Source: Elysia chlorotica (taxonomy: Eukaryota; Mollusca; Gastropoda; Plakobranchidae). From it: a DNA stretch of 64,000 nucleotides. The stretch lies in the NCBI GenBank assembly GCA_003991915.1, contig RQTK01001073.1, forward strand, positions 19,453 through 83,452, written 5' to 3'. The notes under the pieces were generated by a model. The model made no database searches. It saw only the letters and a list, made by a program, of their open reading frames with translations, and was not told where the DNA came from. Made by a program: the position numbers and the translations under genes. Of the stretch, positions 30,918 through 39,948 are shown one piece after another. Within the stretch, counting starts at the first letter, position 1. Each line of letters starts with the position of its first letter.

Positions 30918-33195
30918 TTTAAAAATCTGAAATCTGAAAAGTAGTTCCTAAATGCCCATCAGGGCCAACACAGGAACGGGGCAAGTGCGTCACGGCTGGG
31001 TTGCGGAGAACCGGTTCTTAAAGTCGGAGGCAGAACCGGCCATAATTGTGCTGTCGGGTAGATTGTTCCACTCCGGTATGGTGCGCAGTATGAGGGAATT
31101 TGTGTAGGGTGATTTTCGTGATCGAGGTCTCAAAATTTGGAAACTGTTTTTCCTCGATGGCCGCGGGTTTGGGATGATGCCTACCTCCGTATGCTCAATG
31201 CCAACTTGATGGAAGTAGATTTTGTAGAGCAGTGTTAGTCGTAGAATCATCCTCCTGTCTCCAAGGCCTGACCACCCGAGATCCTGTAGTAGGCCGGTGA
31301 CGCTGGTATGTGGCGAGTATGCCGACTTAGCCCACCTGGCCGCTTTCCTCTGAATGGCTTCGATTTTGTTTGTGTCCTTAATTTTATAGGGATCCCAGAT
31401 GGGGGCCGCATATTCAAGGCCCGAGCGCACTAATGACGTGTAAGCCAGGCTCTTGGAAGGAGTTGGGGCTCCCCTTAGGTTCCGTCTGAGAAAGCCTAGC
31501 TTTTGGTTTCCTTTCTTGGTGACGTAGTCCACATGAGGGGTCCAGGACAGATCATTTGAAATCCAAACACCAAGGTATTTTACAGTGTCTACCTCTGCAA
31601 GGATTTGGTCATGGAGAGTGTAGAAGTAGTTTATTGCACCCCGCTGACCCACTCGAGTCCTTAGTACATTGCATTTTGAGGGGTTGAAGTTCATACCCCA
31701 TGTGGTACTCCAGGTTTGTAAGGAGCTGAGGTCTTTTTGCAATAGCACCTGGTCTTGGTGTGAATGAATGGGCCTGTAGATCAAGCAGTCGTCTGCAAAC
31801 AGCCGAATGCTGGTTCCTGTGTTTATATTGATGCCGATGTCGTTTATAAAGAGCAGAAAAAGAAGTGGGCCTAACACCGTGCCTTGGGGCACCCCTGAAT
31901 CTACACTTTCACTTTGTGATGCTACACCGTCTACTATCACTTGTTGTGATCGACCTTTCAGGAAATTTCCAATCCACTGGCACACTTCTGCACTTAATCC
32001 GTAAAACCTGAGCTTGTTAAGGAGTCGGGTATGGGGAACTACATCAAAGGCCTTGCTGAAGTCCAGAATCCCGATGTCCACCTGTGTACCCTGGTCGTTG
32101 TACCCTGCAAGCTCATGCATGGTCACAGCTAGCTGGGTCTCACAGCTGTGGTTGGCTCTAAAGCCGTGCTGGTAGCTAGCGAGAATATTATAGGTGTCAA
32201 GATGGGCACGGACTTGTGAGCAGATGATATGCTCAAACAGCTTACTGGTGACGCAGGTGAGTGAGACTGGGCGATAATTAGCTGCCTCATCCTTAGCTCC
32301 TTTCTTATAGATAGGACTAATCCACTGGGTTTTCCAAACCGATGGTACCTCGCCTGTTACCATGCTCTGAGTAAAAATGAAAGCAAGGACCGGTGCTAAT
32401 TCCTCAGCTAGCTCTTTCAGCATACGACATGGGATGCGGTCCGGGCCACTTGCTTTTGATGGGTTGACAGAGCGGAGTAGTTTTAGAACTCCAGCTTCCG
32501 TAATGGCGAACTGTGCCATGGCTGGATAGTTTGGACCAAAGGGTGCAGCGTCTTTATCAACCGAGTCATGGTCCTTGGTATACACACTTTTAAACTGGTC
32601 AGAGAGGATTTTGGCACGGTCTTCAGCCAAGGTGTGCAGCCGACCCTTATGTTTTAACGGTGCAACTCCTATGTTGTCCTGGCTCTGAGACTTAATATAA
32701 CTCCAAAAGGGTTTAGGCACACTTTAGTACATTCTAGCACTTTCATCGAAGTCAATGAATACATAATATATTCAAATTCATTCATTCATTGCACATCAAG
32801 GTGAGGGACAAGTGGTACACATTTTAAGAAAGGTGCACCAAAACTTAAAGGGTTACAAAATAGATCTAAAATTTTAAGTCTTTTTAAATTTGTCCTACCA
32901 CTTGTCCACTATGATACCATGTGTAGGAAATTCAGTTAAATCAACAAGTCCTCATGTCTAGTCTTTTTCAATAAATACAATTTTAATTTCAGGCACCTTT
33001 CTCTTATTGGACCAAAGGGTGCAGCGTCTTTATCAACCGAGTCATGGTCCTTGGTATACACACTTTTAAACTGGTCAGAGAGGATTTTGGCACGGTCTTC
33101 AGCCAAGGTGTGCAGCCGACCCTTATGTTTTAACGGTGCAACTCCTATGTTGTCCTGGCTCTGAGACTTAATATAACTCCAAAAGGGTTTAAAAA
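30918..33195 (-). mobile_element. CR1/L2-like LINE, 5' truncated, with TTTAAAAA target duplication
   Basis: The insertion (30926-33187) is bounded by an 8-bp direct repeat TTTAAAAA at 30918-30925 and 33188-33195; block copy 1 near 29630 gives the empty site. The element reads on the - strand and its 3' end carries a short GATTTCA-type tandem instead of poly(A), as in CR1/L2-type LINEs. Its 5' end is unusual: a segment matching 32528-32711 recurs at 33007-33190, with a 295-bp spacer (32712-33006) between them. Confidence 0.8.
30990..32720 (-). CDS. LINE reverse transcriptase (non-LTR), 5'-truncated ORF2
   Basis: An open frame of 576 codons carries a nearly complete non-LTR reverse transcriptase. 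It begins at a pre-RT block (PKPFWSYIKSQSQ), then SKASGPDRIPCRMLKEL, a YKKGAKDEAANYRPVSLTC motif, the first catalytic aspartate in DFSKAFDVVPH (about residue 220), SGVPQGTVLGPLLFLLFIND (about 277) and FADD (about 307), then the thumb motif KYLGVWISNDLSWTPHVDY. It ends in a C-terminal domain without RNase H. The endonuclease is missing, so the frame is a truncated ORF2 and the start Met is only the first in the remnant. The frame has no internal stop, so the insertion is fairly young. Confidence 0.9.
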   Translation of the reverse strand: MPKPFWSYIKSQSQDNIGVAPLKHKGRLHTLAEDRAKILSDQFKSVYTKDHDSVDKDAAPFGPNYPAMAQFAITEAGVLKLLRSVNPSKASGPDRIPCRMLKELAEELAPVLAFIFTQSMVTGEVPSVWKTQWISPIYKKGAKDEAANYRPVSLTCVTSKLFEHIICSQVRAHLDTYNILASYQHGFRANHSCETQLAVTMHELAGYNDQGTQVDIGILDFSKAFDVVPHTRLLNKLRFYGLSAEVCQWIGNFLKGRSQQVIVDGVASQSESVDSGVPQGTVLGPLLFLLFINDIGININTGTSIRLFADDCLIYRPIHSHQDQVLLQKDLSSLQTWSTTWGMNFNPSKCNVLRTRVGQRGAINYFYTLHDQILAEVDTVKYLGVWISNDLSWTPHVDYVTKKGNQKLGFLRRNLRGAPTPSKSLAYTSLVRSGLEYAAPIWDPYKIKDTNKIEAIQRKAARWAKSAYSPHTSVTGLLQDLGWSGLGDRRMILRLTLLYKIYFHQVGIEHTEVGIIPNPRPSRKNSFQILRPRSRKSPYTNSLILRTIPEWNNLPDSTIMAGSASDFKNRFSATQP

Positions 33196-33285
33196 GATCT
33201 AATCTAGCTTAGAAATTAGATTGGATCCCTCAACTTCCACATTCTATTGATGGAAAGTTAAACTGTCCAAACTGAACTTAAGTGC

Positions 33286-33744
33286 TCAAATAGGCTTGTC
33301 AATTTCTGCTTGGTCTGGATTTGAAATTCTCAAGTCCCTGGGCTCTGTACTAAAGGATTTCATTAAAAATATATGATTGACTCAATCTATGGCTAATATG
33401 ACTAAGTCTAGATCTATATATGCTCAATATAATTAGTATTGTTCCAATGTTGCAAAAGGCGCTATAAATTGTGTGTTTACATAAATTATAAATAATTATA
33501 TTACACTTGGTATCGTGATCATCAAAATTATAAAAGTAAATAATCTTTCTCCAAATCTAGGAAACTTTAAATTATGAGAGAGGTTAAGCTTTATTCAACT
33601 TTCAAAATAGTAAAAAGGAGCTCTTTGCCTACATTTAAGCACTATAGTAAGTTAAAATGTTTTTTTTTTATTAGTGAGCTCACATTAGAAAAACTATTAC
33701 ATAACACCTTCAATTTTACTTTTAACCGTGAAACCTTAGTACCT
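33286..33744. other. Short unique stretch before PIGP
   Basis: Unique AT-rich sequence between the duplicated block and the PIGP 5' flank. No gene recognised. Confidence 0.4.
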
Positions 33745-33782
33745 ATACGGAAGACTTCCTGTATCGGTAGTCACTTCCGGCA
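33745..33782 (+). promoter_or_regulatory. Cluster of ETS-type motifs, likely PIGP core promoter
   Basis: Three ETS cores lie within 35 bp: CGGAAG at 33748-33753, ACTTCC at 33754-33759 and ACTTCCGG at 33773-33780, about 110-140 bp upstream of the PIGP start codon. ACTTCCGG is the GABP/ETS motif common in TATA-less housekeeping promoters, and PIGP is a housekeeping gene. The regulatory role is inferred. Confidence 0.5.
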
Positions 33783-33887
33783 AAAGCAATCCCTGCCTCT
33801 GTAGCACATCATCTTTAGGAAGATCAAGTAAAAAAGATCTGTTAACTAAAAAAAATATCTCTTTCTCTATCAGATGAACTGTACATA

Positions 33888-35776
33888 ATGCCTCAAGAAC
33901 ACTCACCCTCTCCAACACCTCAAAGAGCAATATATGGTTTTGCCCTATATATTGCTTCATTTGCTTTATTTGGTAAGTAATAAGGTTTATAATTTTGTTA
34001 GTTCATCCATTGATGCAGCATCTTTTCAATTACAGCTGTCACAATATGTTCCTGTTGACTTGACCTATATCCAATTTTTCTTGTTATATAAATAGAACAG
34101 ATAGATGCCAGGGAAATTATCCAAGATTCTTATGTTGTGTCAGAGTTATTATGGTCTATCTGTGAGATAAACTGTTATGTTAGCAATGTGATAATTATCT
34201 TAATGCATGTTCATGTTGGAAAAATAGTTAGAATACATGTTTGTATTATGTTGTGCCATTTTCTATACTTTAGAAATTAATAAATTTTACCATATGATCA
34301 GACATAATAATTTATTATCCAATTGACTATTTTCTTTGATACATTCTGTAGTGCTTTCTCTGTGTTGTTTTTATGTTTAACGAAACCCTTCAAATCTTTG
34401 GACACCCTGTTTTAAAATTGTATAGTCCAAAGCCCTGCAAATTGAGTTATTGACTATGCCCTTTATTTCCCAGGACTATACATTGTGTGGGCTTACGTTC
34501 CTGATCAGTGGTTACATTGGTTAGGTCTCACCTATTGGCCTCAAAAGTAAGAAATATCTTCTGATAATTTTATGAGATTTAGTGGCTATATTCTCTATTC
34601 TCTCTCATAGTAAAAATGGGGAATGCCTTGTGTAATTTGACTGGCGCTATTGTACATTTTTTAAAATTGATACTTAGATTTGAGTGATAAAAAAGTTTTT
34701 TACACATTTATATAGCACTTGGTACTAAATGGACAAAAAAAACCCATTATTTTTCGCCCCATAATTATTGTCTTATAAAATACTATTAAATCTCTCTTTC
34801 AAGGTACTGGGCAGTAGCACTTCCTGTGTACTTCTGTGTTGCTATTGTTCTCAGTTACATGGTCTACTTTGGACTGATCTTTTTGAAGACTGCATCTTTA
34901 TCTGACATGAGCACTATAACAGGTATTCAGACATGGAAATAAAAAAAAAATGTTCTTGCAGCTTTTCTTCTTAATTTTTTGCCTAATGAGTAATATGCAG
35001 GATTGTCATTCTCAATTTTTTTTTTTTTACTTTTGCTTACTTATTTAATCTATATCTAATCTAAACCTTCAGAGACACAACACCATCCTCTTTTTATGCA
35101 TAGATTTTTTTTTACAAGCCAGGCAGCTTACATAAAAGAAGTTTATGTAAAATGCAGAAGAGCTGTTTTTTTTTTTTTTTTAATTTAAGCCAAATATGGT
35201 ATGTGTTGGTTCTCACAGTCAGTCTAATAGCTTTACTTGGTTGAATTGAAATAGCTTTGGATCATATTTTGCATTAGGAAATACAGTCATAAAATATTCT
35301 CTTATCTCTCTAAAAAGGAAGCCACTTGATAAAATTATAACTATTTATTTGGCATTTCAAAGTTATCACTATCAGACGATACAATGTCACAGTTCTAAAG
35401 AATTCACTTTATAACACAATTCATTTCATTTTGAGATTATTATAATGAAATATAAAATGATTAAATGAAAGAGACTAGCAGATATTGTATAGCTAGGTAT
35501 TGTTTTAATAAACTAACTTTTCCTCAGGTTAGGTTTATTAGATCATTTGAAGTCTGAATATTTAAGAATCTGTCAAGTTAGCAAAGATAAAGTAGTTCTT
35601 ATATTTCTTAAAGATATTAATAATGTAACATCAGTTTTTCAATTGTTCTGTTTTTCCCTCCAGATTCTCAAGCAAACTATGCTTGTGATGCTGCGCTCCC
35701 TGTGGATGCAATTCCACCTTTAAGAGATTTACACATCTCGGATGTAAATAAGAGATTGTATGGGAGTGATTTATGA
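33888..35776 (+). CDS. PIGP: Phosphatidylinositol N-acetylglucosaminyltransferase subunit P (PIG-P)
   Basis: Small ER-membrane subunit of the GPI-GlcNAc transferase, the complex that carries out the first step of GPI-anchor synthesis. Four coding exons join in phase: 33888-33972, 34474-34546, 34804-34922 and 35664-35776, giving 390 bp, 129 residues plus TGA. It shows the family signature: [15 protein letters not shown] opening the first membrane segment, [20 protein letters not shown] between the segments, [20 protein letters not shown] as the second, and a cytosolic tail with [15 protein letters not shown]. Two membrane segments match the PIG-P fold. Splice sites are GT-AG. The start Met directly precedes the conserved block; an AG at 33872-33873 (CTCTATCAG) could be the acceptor of a 5' UTR intron. 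AATAAA lies at 35944. Confidence 0.93.
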
Positions 35777-35943
35777 TTCTGCTTCAAGATGCTTATTTGA
35801 AAATGTTACACGTGAGGATATATGTTTGAGGTATCAGTAAATTAAGCAGCAACTGCTAGATAACGTTTACTAGAGAGAGTGCTCTTAGAGACTTGCTTGT
35901 GCTGGATGTAAATATGTTCTTTATATTTTCGTTAGTTGTTTTG

Positions 35944-35949
35944 AATAAA
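35944..35949 (+). promoter_or_regulatory. Candidate PIGP poly(A) signal
   Basis: AATAAA 168 bp after the PIGP stop codon, followed by a GT-rich stretch (TTCTGTCTGTACC), the usual arrangement for cleavage and polyadenylation. Confidence 0.55.
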
Positions 35950-36359
35950 AAGTTCAAGCATTCTGTCTGTACCAAGTAAAATCGTGTAAGAATGTTTGCA
36001 GAGCTCTGAAATACAATGCAATAGTACTTAGCTGGCATCAATGTTATGAGAAGCAGTGTTATCACTACTGAAGTTGAATGTTGTGCTACAGTCTTTACAA
36101 AATAATGATAAAACACCACTCATTAATATGAACATAACAAGATAAATAGTTAATATTATTATCGTTATAACTCATTGTTATCAGAGTGAGAGAGAGACCG
36201 ACGACAAAAATGCACAGAAGTCATCATCTGTCTACAAAAAATCCTGTCAAGAGAAAAATCTCTCAAGTATCTTGCTTTCATTGTTTGCCACAGCCAACAC
36301 AACAACCTGCCAATCTTAACAGTACAATTGTAGCCAAACCTATGAGAAGATGCCTAAAC

Positions 36360-36620
36360 ATGACGCTTTTTTGTTGGAAAGTTGGCAGATGACCATTCTG
36401 TCTCTTATCTGTTCAGACTCGTGGTCTTGATAATTGCAGTGTTGGACAAAGTCTCTTAGATCTCTGTAAAAATCTTACACAGTTTCGTTGTCCCTCTGTT
36501 TCCTCTCCTGGAATTTTGTCCTCTCATAGATGACGTTTCTTCTGACAATAAAATAGTCGTCAAACTTCTTGATGATATTGTCATATATATGGTGGCGCTG
36601 TGCCTGTCTGTCTTCAGAAG
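36360..36620 (-). pseudogene. Ty3/gypsy gag fragment
   Basis: On the - strand one frame reads IYDNIIKKFDDYFIVRRNVI, YERTKFQERKQRDNETV, a stop, then DFYRDLRDFVQHCNY and SEQIRDRMVI. This is the capsid region of invertebrate Ty3/gypsy elements (FVVRRNVIYERA..F, EE F...L, IRDR.V). It is broken by at least one stop. It lies downstream, in - strand terms, of a protease-bearing fragment, so the two cannot belong to one normally ordered element. Confidence 0.7.
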
Positions 36621-36714
36621 GGCGCCTTTAATATGTCCCAAGATCAGGCCCGCTATTGGGTCTTTTAGGACAAATGCCTCTGCTCGTCCTGTAAAATATG
36701 GCGAGCTAACTTAA

Positions 36715-37790
36715 ATGACTGCAGTTTGGAAACCTTTTCTTGCAGCAAAACATGTTGACCTTGATGTAGCGGCTGTGAAGCAATTGCTAGGGACCAGTTA
36801 CTACTTCACCGCCACTGTATTACACCCAGTGTCACGCAGAAGTGTGGCTGCCCGGACACAGACAGTACCCTGCTGGATCATTAGCTTTAGTATGGGGCAT
36901 CCGCGACACAGCAGTGGTGGTGGTCCGATGTGTTGTTGCAGTATTACAATTACTGGAATATTCCTGCTGTCTCCTGAAGCAATTGCGCGTGTAATGGTCC
37001 TTCTTTCCATAATAAAAACAGAAATCTTCGTTGGATGCTCCATAATCCGAATACTTTTCACGATCACCCTTTCACAATTAATCTTATAACCAGTTTTTAG
37101 ATGACCAGTCGATTCCTGCCGTAAACTGCGAGATTGGTACGACAACCTAGACTGTGAATGTAGTCTGGTATCTCGCAATTCTCTACGTGCCTTGTTCAGA
37201 GATGGACATCTACTGTAGTGGGATACGGTTTAGGTCCATCTGCACCTCTATTTTTGGACATGCTGTGGTGCGTGCTGTTTACCTGCTCTCAGAATAGCCC
37301 ACAAACCCAACAGTTGGAGTTATCTTTCTGGCGAAATTTTTTATTGGTCTAGCCGAGACATAGGCGTTGGCGTACTTCTTTAAATCCTCGATAGTCGCAG
37401 GGGATCTGTCCTTGATGTGTGCCGAAAAATTGTTGTCACACATGTCGAGTAACTGTTTTCGCTTTAAAGAACTTCAACTTGAATCCATTTTTATCGCAAT
37501 TAAAACTTGGAAGCAAAGTGTTCTTCACTGTTCCGTAACACGCGCTTACAGTCGGGTGGAGGGAGAGAAAGACTGAGAGAGCCTCCTCTTGCAGCAAGTT
37601 GGCCAAACATGACAGCCACTCTGATTTTCATATCTTTCCAACAGCTCCAGGTAGAGGTCTACCTGGGTTGCATCCGATAGCGAAGGTAGCTGGGGTTTAC
37701 CTGCATTGGATCTGTAGAAAGCCGGACTGTCCAAATAGTTAGCAGCAGCTCTAGACGGCAGTTTTTGTTGTCTCTCTGCCTCCAGTCTTT
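36715..37790 (-). pseudogene. Ty3/gypsy gag-protease fragment, decayed
   Basis: The - strand frames give, in order: LPSLSDATQVDLYLELLERYENQSGC (near 37600-37700), LLDMCDNNFSAHIKDRSPATIEDLKKYANAY (near 37380-37480), a zinc-knuckle remnant CFYYGKKDHYTRNC (near 36980-37020) in which the second cysteine is Tyr, and a retropepsin active-site block LLRDTGCNTVAVK (near 36800-36840). This is the gag-to-protease order of a Ty3/gypsy polyprotein. Stops and frame changes throughout, plus the lost zinc ligand, mark it as dead. Confidence 0.7.
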
Positions 37791-37799
37791 TTAGTATGT

Positions 37800-38620
37800 A
37801 GGTTCAGTTTAATAATTATATAGAGAGAGATAACAACAGTTTGGAAGCTTACAGAGACAGGGCAGCCTAAAAAGCTCTAACATGCTCTAAGCAGCATGGA
37901 TAATAAACACACCTCTCAAAGGCAATGATTACTCCACAAATCACTAGTGACTCCTGATACAGAGAATCCCACTGATGCGATGTAATTCACGTCCGCTGAA
38001 AAGATGAAATTCGTAACTCTTATATAGAGAATAATGCAAACTAGCTGTAAACAGCTCCTGCCTCGGAGAAACTTGCGTCAAGTGTGAAATCATCACAGTT
38101 TTGAGCTGGTCTTCATGTCGCCTGATTGCTTGACCTTGATGCTGAAGGTTTTCTAATTGAGGAAAGCACCAGCTCTACTCATTGCTCTCCATGCAGCTCA
38201 TTCCTAACCCCCCATCTGTCTATCCACTCTATGCAATGATGTTCGAGAAAATGTAATTTGGGGAAGATTTTGTGACTAACGTTTTTCCTGTAACATGCCA
38301 AGTTCTCATCTTATATTGAAAATCAGCACTTGATGTTTTTTCAGTGGGCTTGGTGTGTTAAATTGCTTTATGTATTTTAAAGAGGAGGAAGTTGGCTCAC
38401 TTAAAATGTAATTGAAACTGTTAAGCAACATCAATTATTGTTTTCTTCCTTGTGATTTCTTTTTCCTTTTCAATTACACTTGAACAGATTGCTTCACTGA
38501 CTGAAGGTTGAAGATATTTTTTTACCGTGATTGCCTGTGAACGACCTACCATGATAAGCTGGTACAATAATAATTTTTATGGCTTTTTAATAATCTATCT
38601 AAATTGCTACAGACGGGTCC
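37800..38620. other. Unassigned repeat-rich stretch
   Basis: About 800 bp between the gypsy fragment and a LINE endonuclease scrap. I recognise no protein in it; it may be untranslated sequence of the gypsy element. Confidence 0.35.
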
Positions 38621-38639
38621 ACACCTAGATACATAATGA

Positions 38640-38788
38640 ATCTCAGACAGAATCATCTTAGTGAAACTCATCGTTGGCCGGTGTGTGTGTACCATCCTGT
38701 CAGTGTATGCGCCACAGAGTGGTCTATGTGAGGAGATTAAAGATCAGTTCTTTGATCAGCTGCGAGCTGTAACTGTCAAGATCCCAGG
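38640..38788 (+). pseudogene. LINE endonuclease scrap
   Basis: The + strand reads TILSVYAPQSGLCEEIKDQF followed by FDQLRAVTVKIPG and a stop. SVYAPQ.G....EK..F...L is a conserved block of APE-type LINE endonucleases. The scrap ends where the inverted LTR begins at about 38796. Confidence 0.7.
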
Positions 38789-38795
38789 ATAAAAG

Positions 38796-39745
38796 TAAAA
38801 ATACAAGAAACTTAAAGGAAATTCCCCTTGTAGTTAGTTAACTACGCGATTATTAATATCGGCGATTATTTACTCTTATTTATAATGACGCTTTGTATAT
38901 GCGCTCTTTTATGTAAACTGTCACAACTAGATACAATGACGCACTTCCTTGTTGCTCTTTTGCACTTTTTTGTTACACAGTACTAGATCTAGATCTTTCA
39001 AGATAAACAAGAAATAACGGTTCAAAGGAAGCCAAAGCAAACAAAGTTAAAGACTTAAATTTAAAATAAAAAATAAACCTGTTACTCTAACGGAACCTGA
39101 ATCCCACTAAAAGCTGCACCACATAGATTTAAAGAAGCACCAAAAGGTCAGTCACATTTGCATTGATTGTTGTTATGTTATGATAATTGGGTCATCCTCC
39201 ACTTTGAATTTCCTGAGTTGAGACTCCGACTGGGACTAAGATCCCACATACTTGTACATTCAAACTATTTACAAAGTATGAATGTACAAGTATGTGGGAT
39301 CTTAGTCCCAGTCGGAGTCTCAACTCAGGAAATTCAAAGTGGAGGATGACCCAATTATCATAACATAACAACAATCAATGCAAATGTGACTGACCTTTTG
39401 GTGCTTCTTTAAATCTATGTGGTGCAGCTTTTAGTGGGATTCAGGTTCCGTTAGAGTAACAGGTTTATTTTTTATTTTAAATTTAAGTCTTTAACTTTGT
39501 TTGCTTTGGCTTCCTTTGAACCGTTATTTCTTGTTTATCTTGAAAGATCTAGATCTAGTACTGTGTAACAAATAAGTGCAAAAGAGCAACAAGGAAGTGC
39601 GTCATTGTATCTAGTTGTGACAGTTTACATAAAAGAGCGCATATACAAAGCGTCATTATAAATAAGAGTAAATAATCGCCGATATTAATAATCGCGTAGT
39701 TAACTAACTACAAGGGGAATTTCCTTTAAGTTTCTTGTATTTTTA
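38796..39745. repeat. Near-perfect 466-bp inverted repeat with 18-nt loop
   Basis: The left arm 38796-39261 is the reverse complement of the right arm 39280-39745; I count about one mismatch. The loop 39262-39279 is AAACTATTTACAAAGTAT. The right arm is part of the BEL element's 3' LTR plus 3 bp beyond it, so the left arm is a 5'-truncated inverted LTR copy. Single strands could fold into a 466-bp hairpin. Confidence 0.92.
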
Positions 39746-39833
39746 TTTTGTTAATTTCTGTAGTTATCTTTATTAATACCGCTTACTGTAGCGCAAGTGA
39801 TTGAGCATAATTATAATTATAGGTACCTTTACA
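39283..39833 (-). repeat. BEL element 3' LTR
   Basis: 551 bp, bounded by TGTAAAGG at its 5' end (right side on the + strand) and CTTGTACA at its 3' end. It matches the 5' LTR base for base as far as I can read. The sequence beyond its 3' end, at 39262-39282, equals the internal sequence next to the 5' LTR rather than unrelated flank. Confidence 0.9.
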
Positions 39834-39948
39834 CTCCCACCAATTGCCAAGATTCAACGTCTGCCCTTGGGCTTTCCAGCAGTTGCTAAGGCATACGATG
39901 AATCTGGACAATTCCCTAATGGCATACACAGGCTGTACAGTGAGTATT

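Noticed and set aside
33828-33873. 46-bp 5' UTR intron in PIGP
   Set aside because: A GTAAAA donor and a CAG acceptor are present, but the length is shorter than introns usually allow; the acceptor may serve a longer upstream intron.
39167-39374. Two near-identical 60-codon frames on opposite strands
   Set aside because: They are the same sequence read from the two arms of the LTR palindrome, not genes.
38796-39745. Terminal inverted repeats of a DNA transposon
   Set aside because: The arms are LTR sequence with an 18-nt loop and no coding interior.
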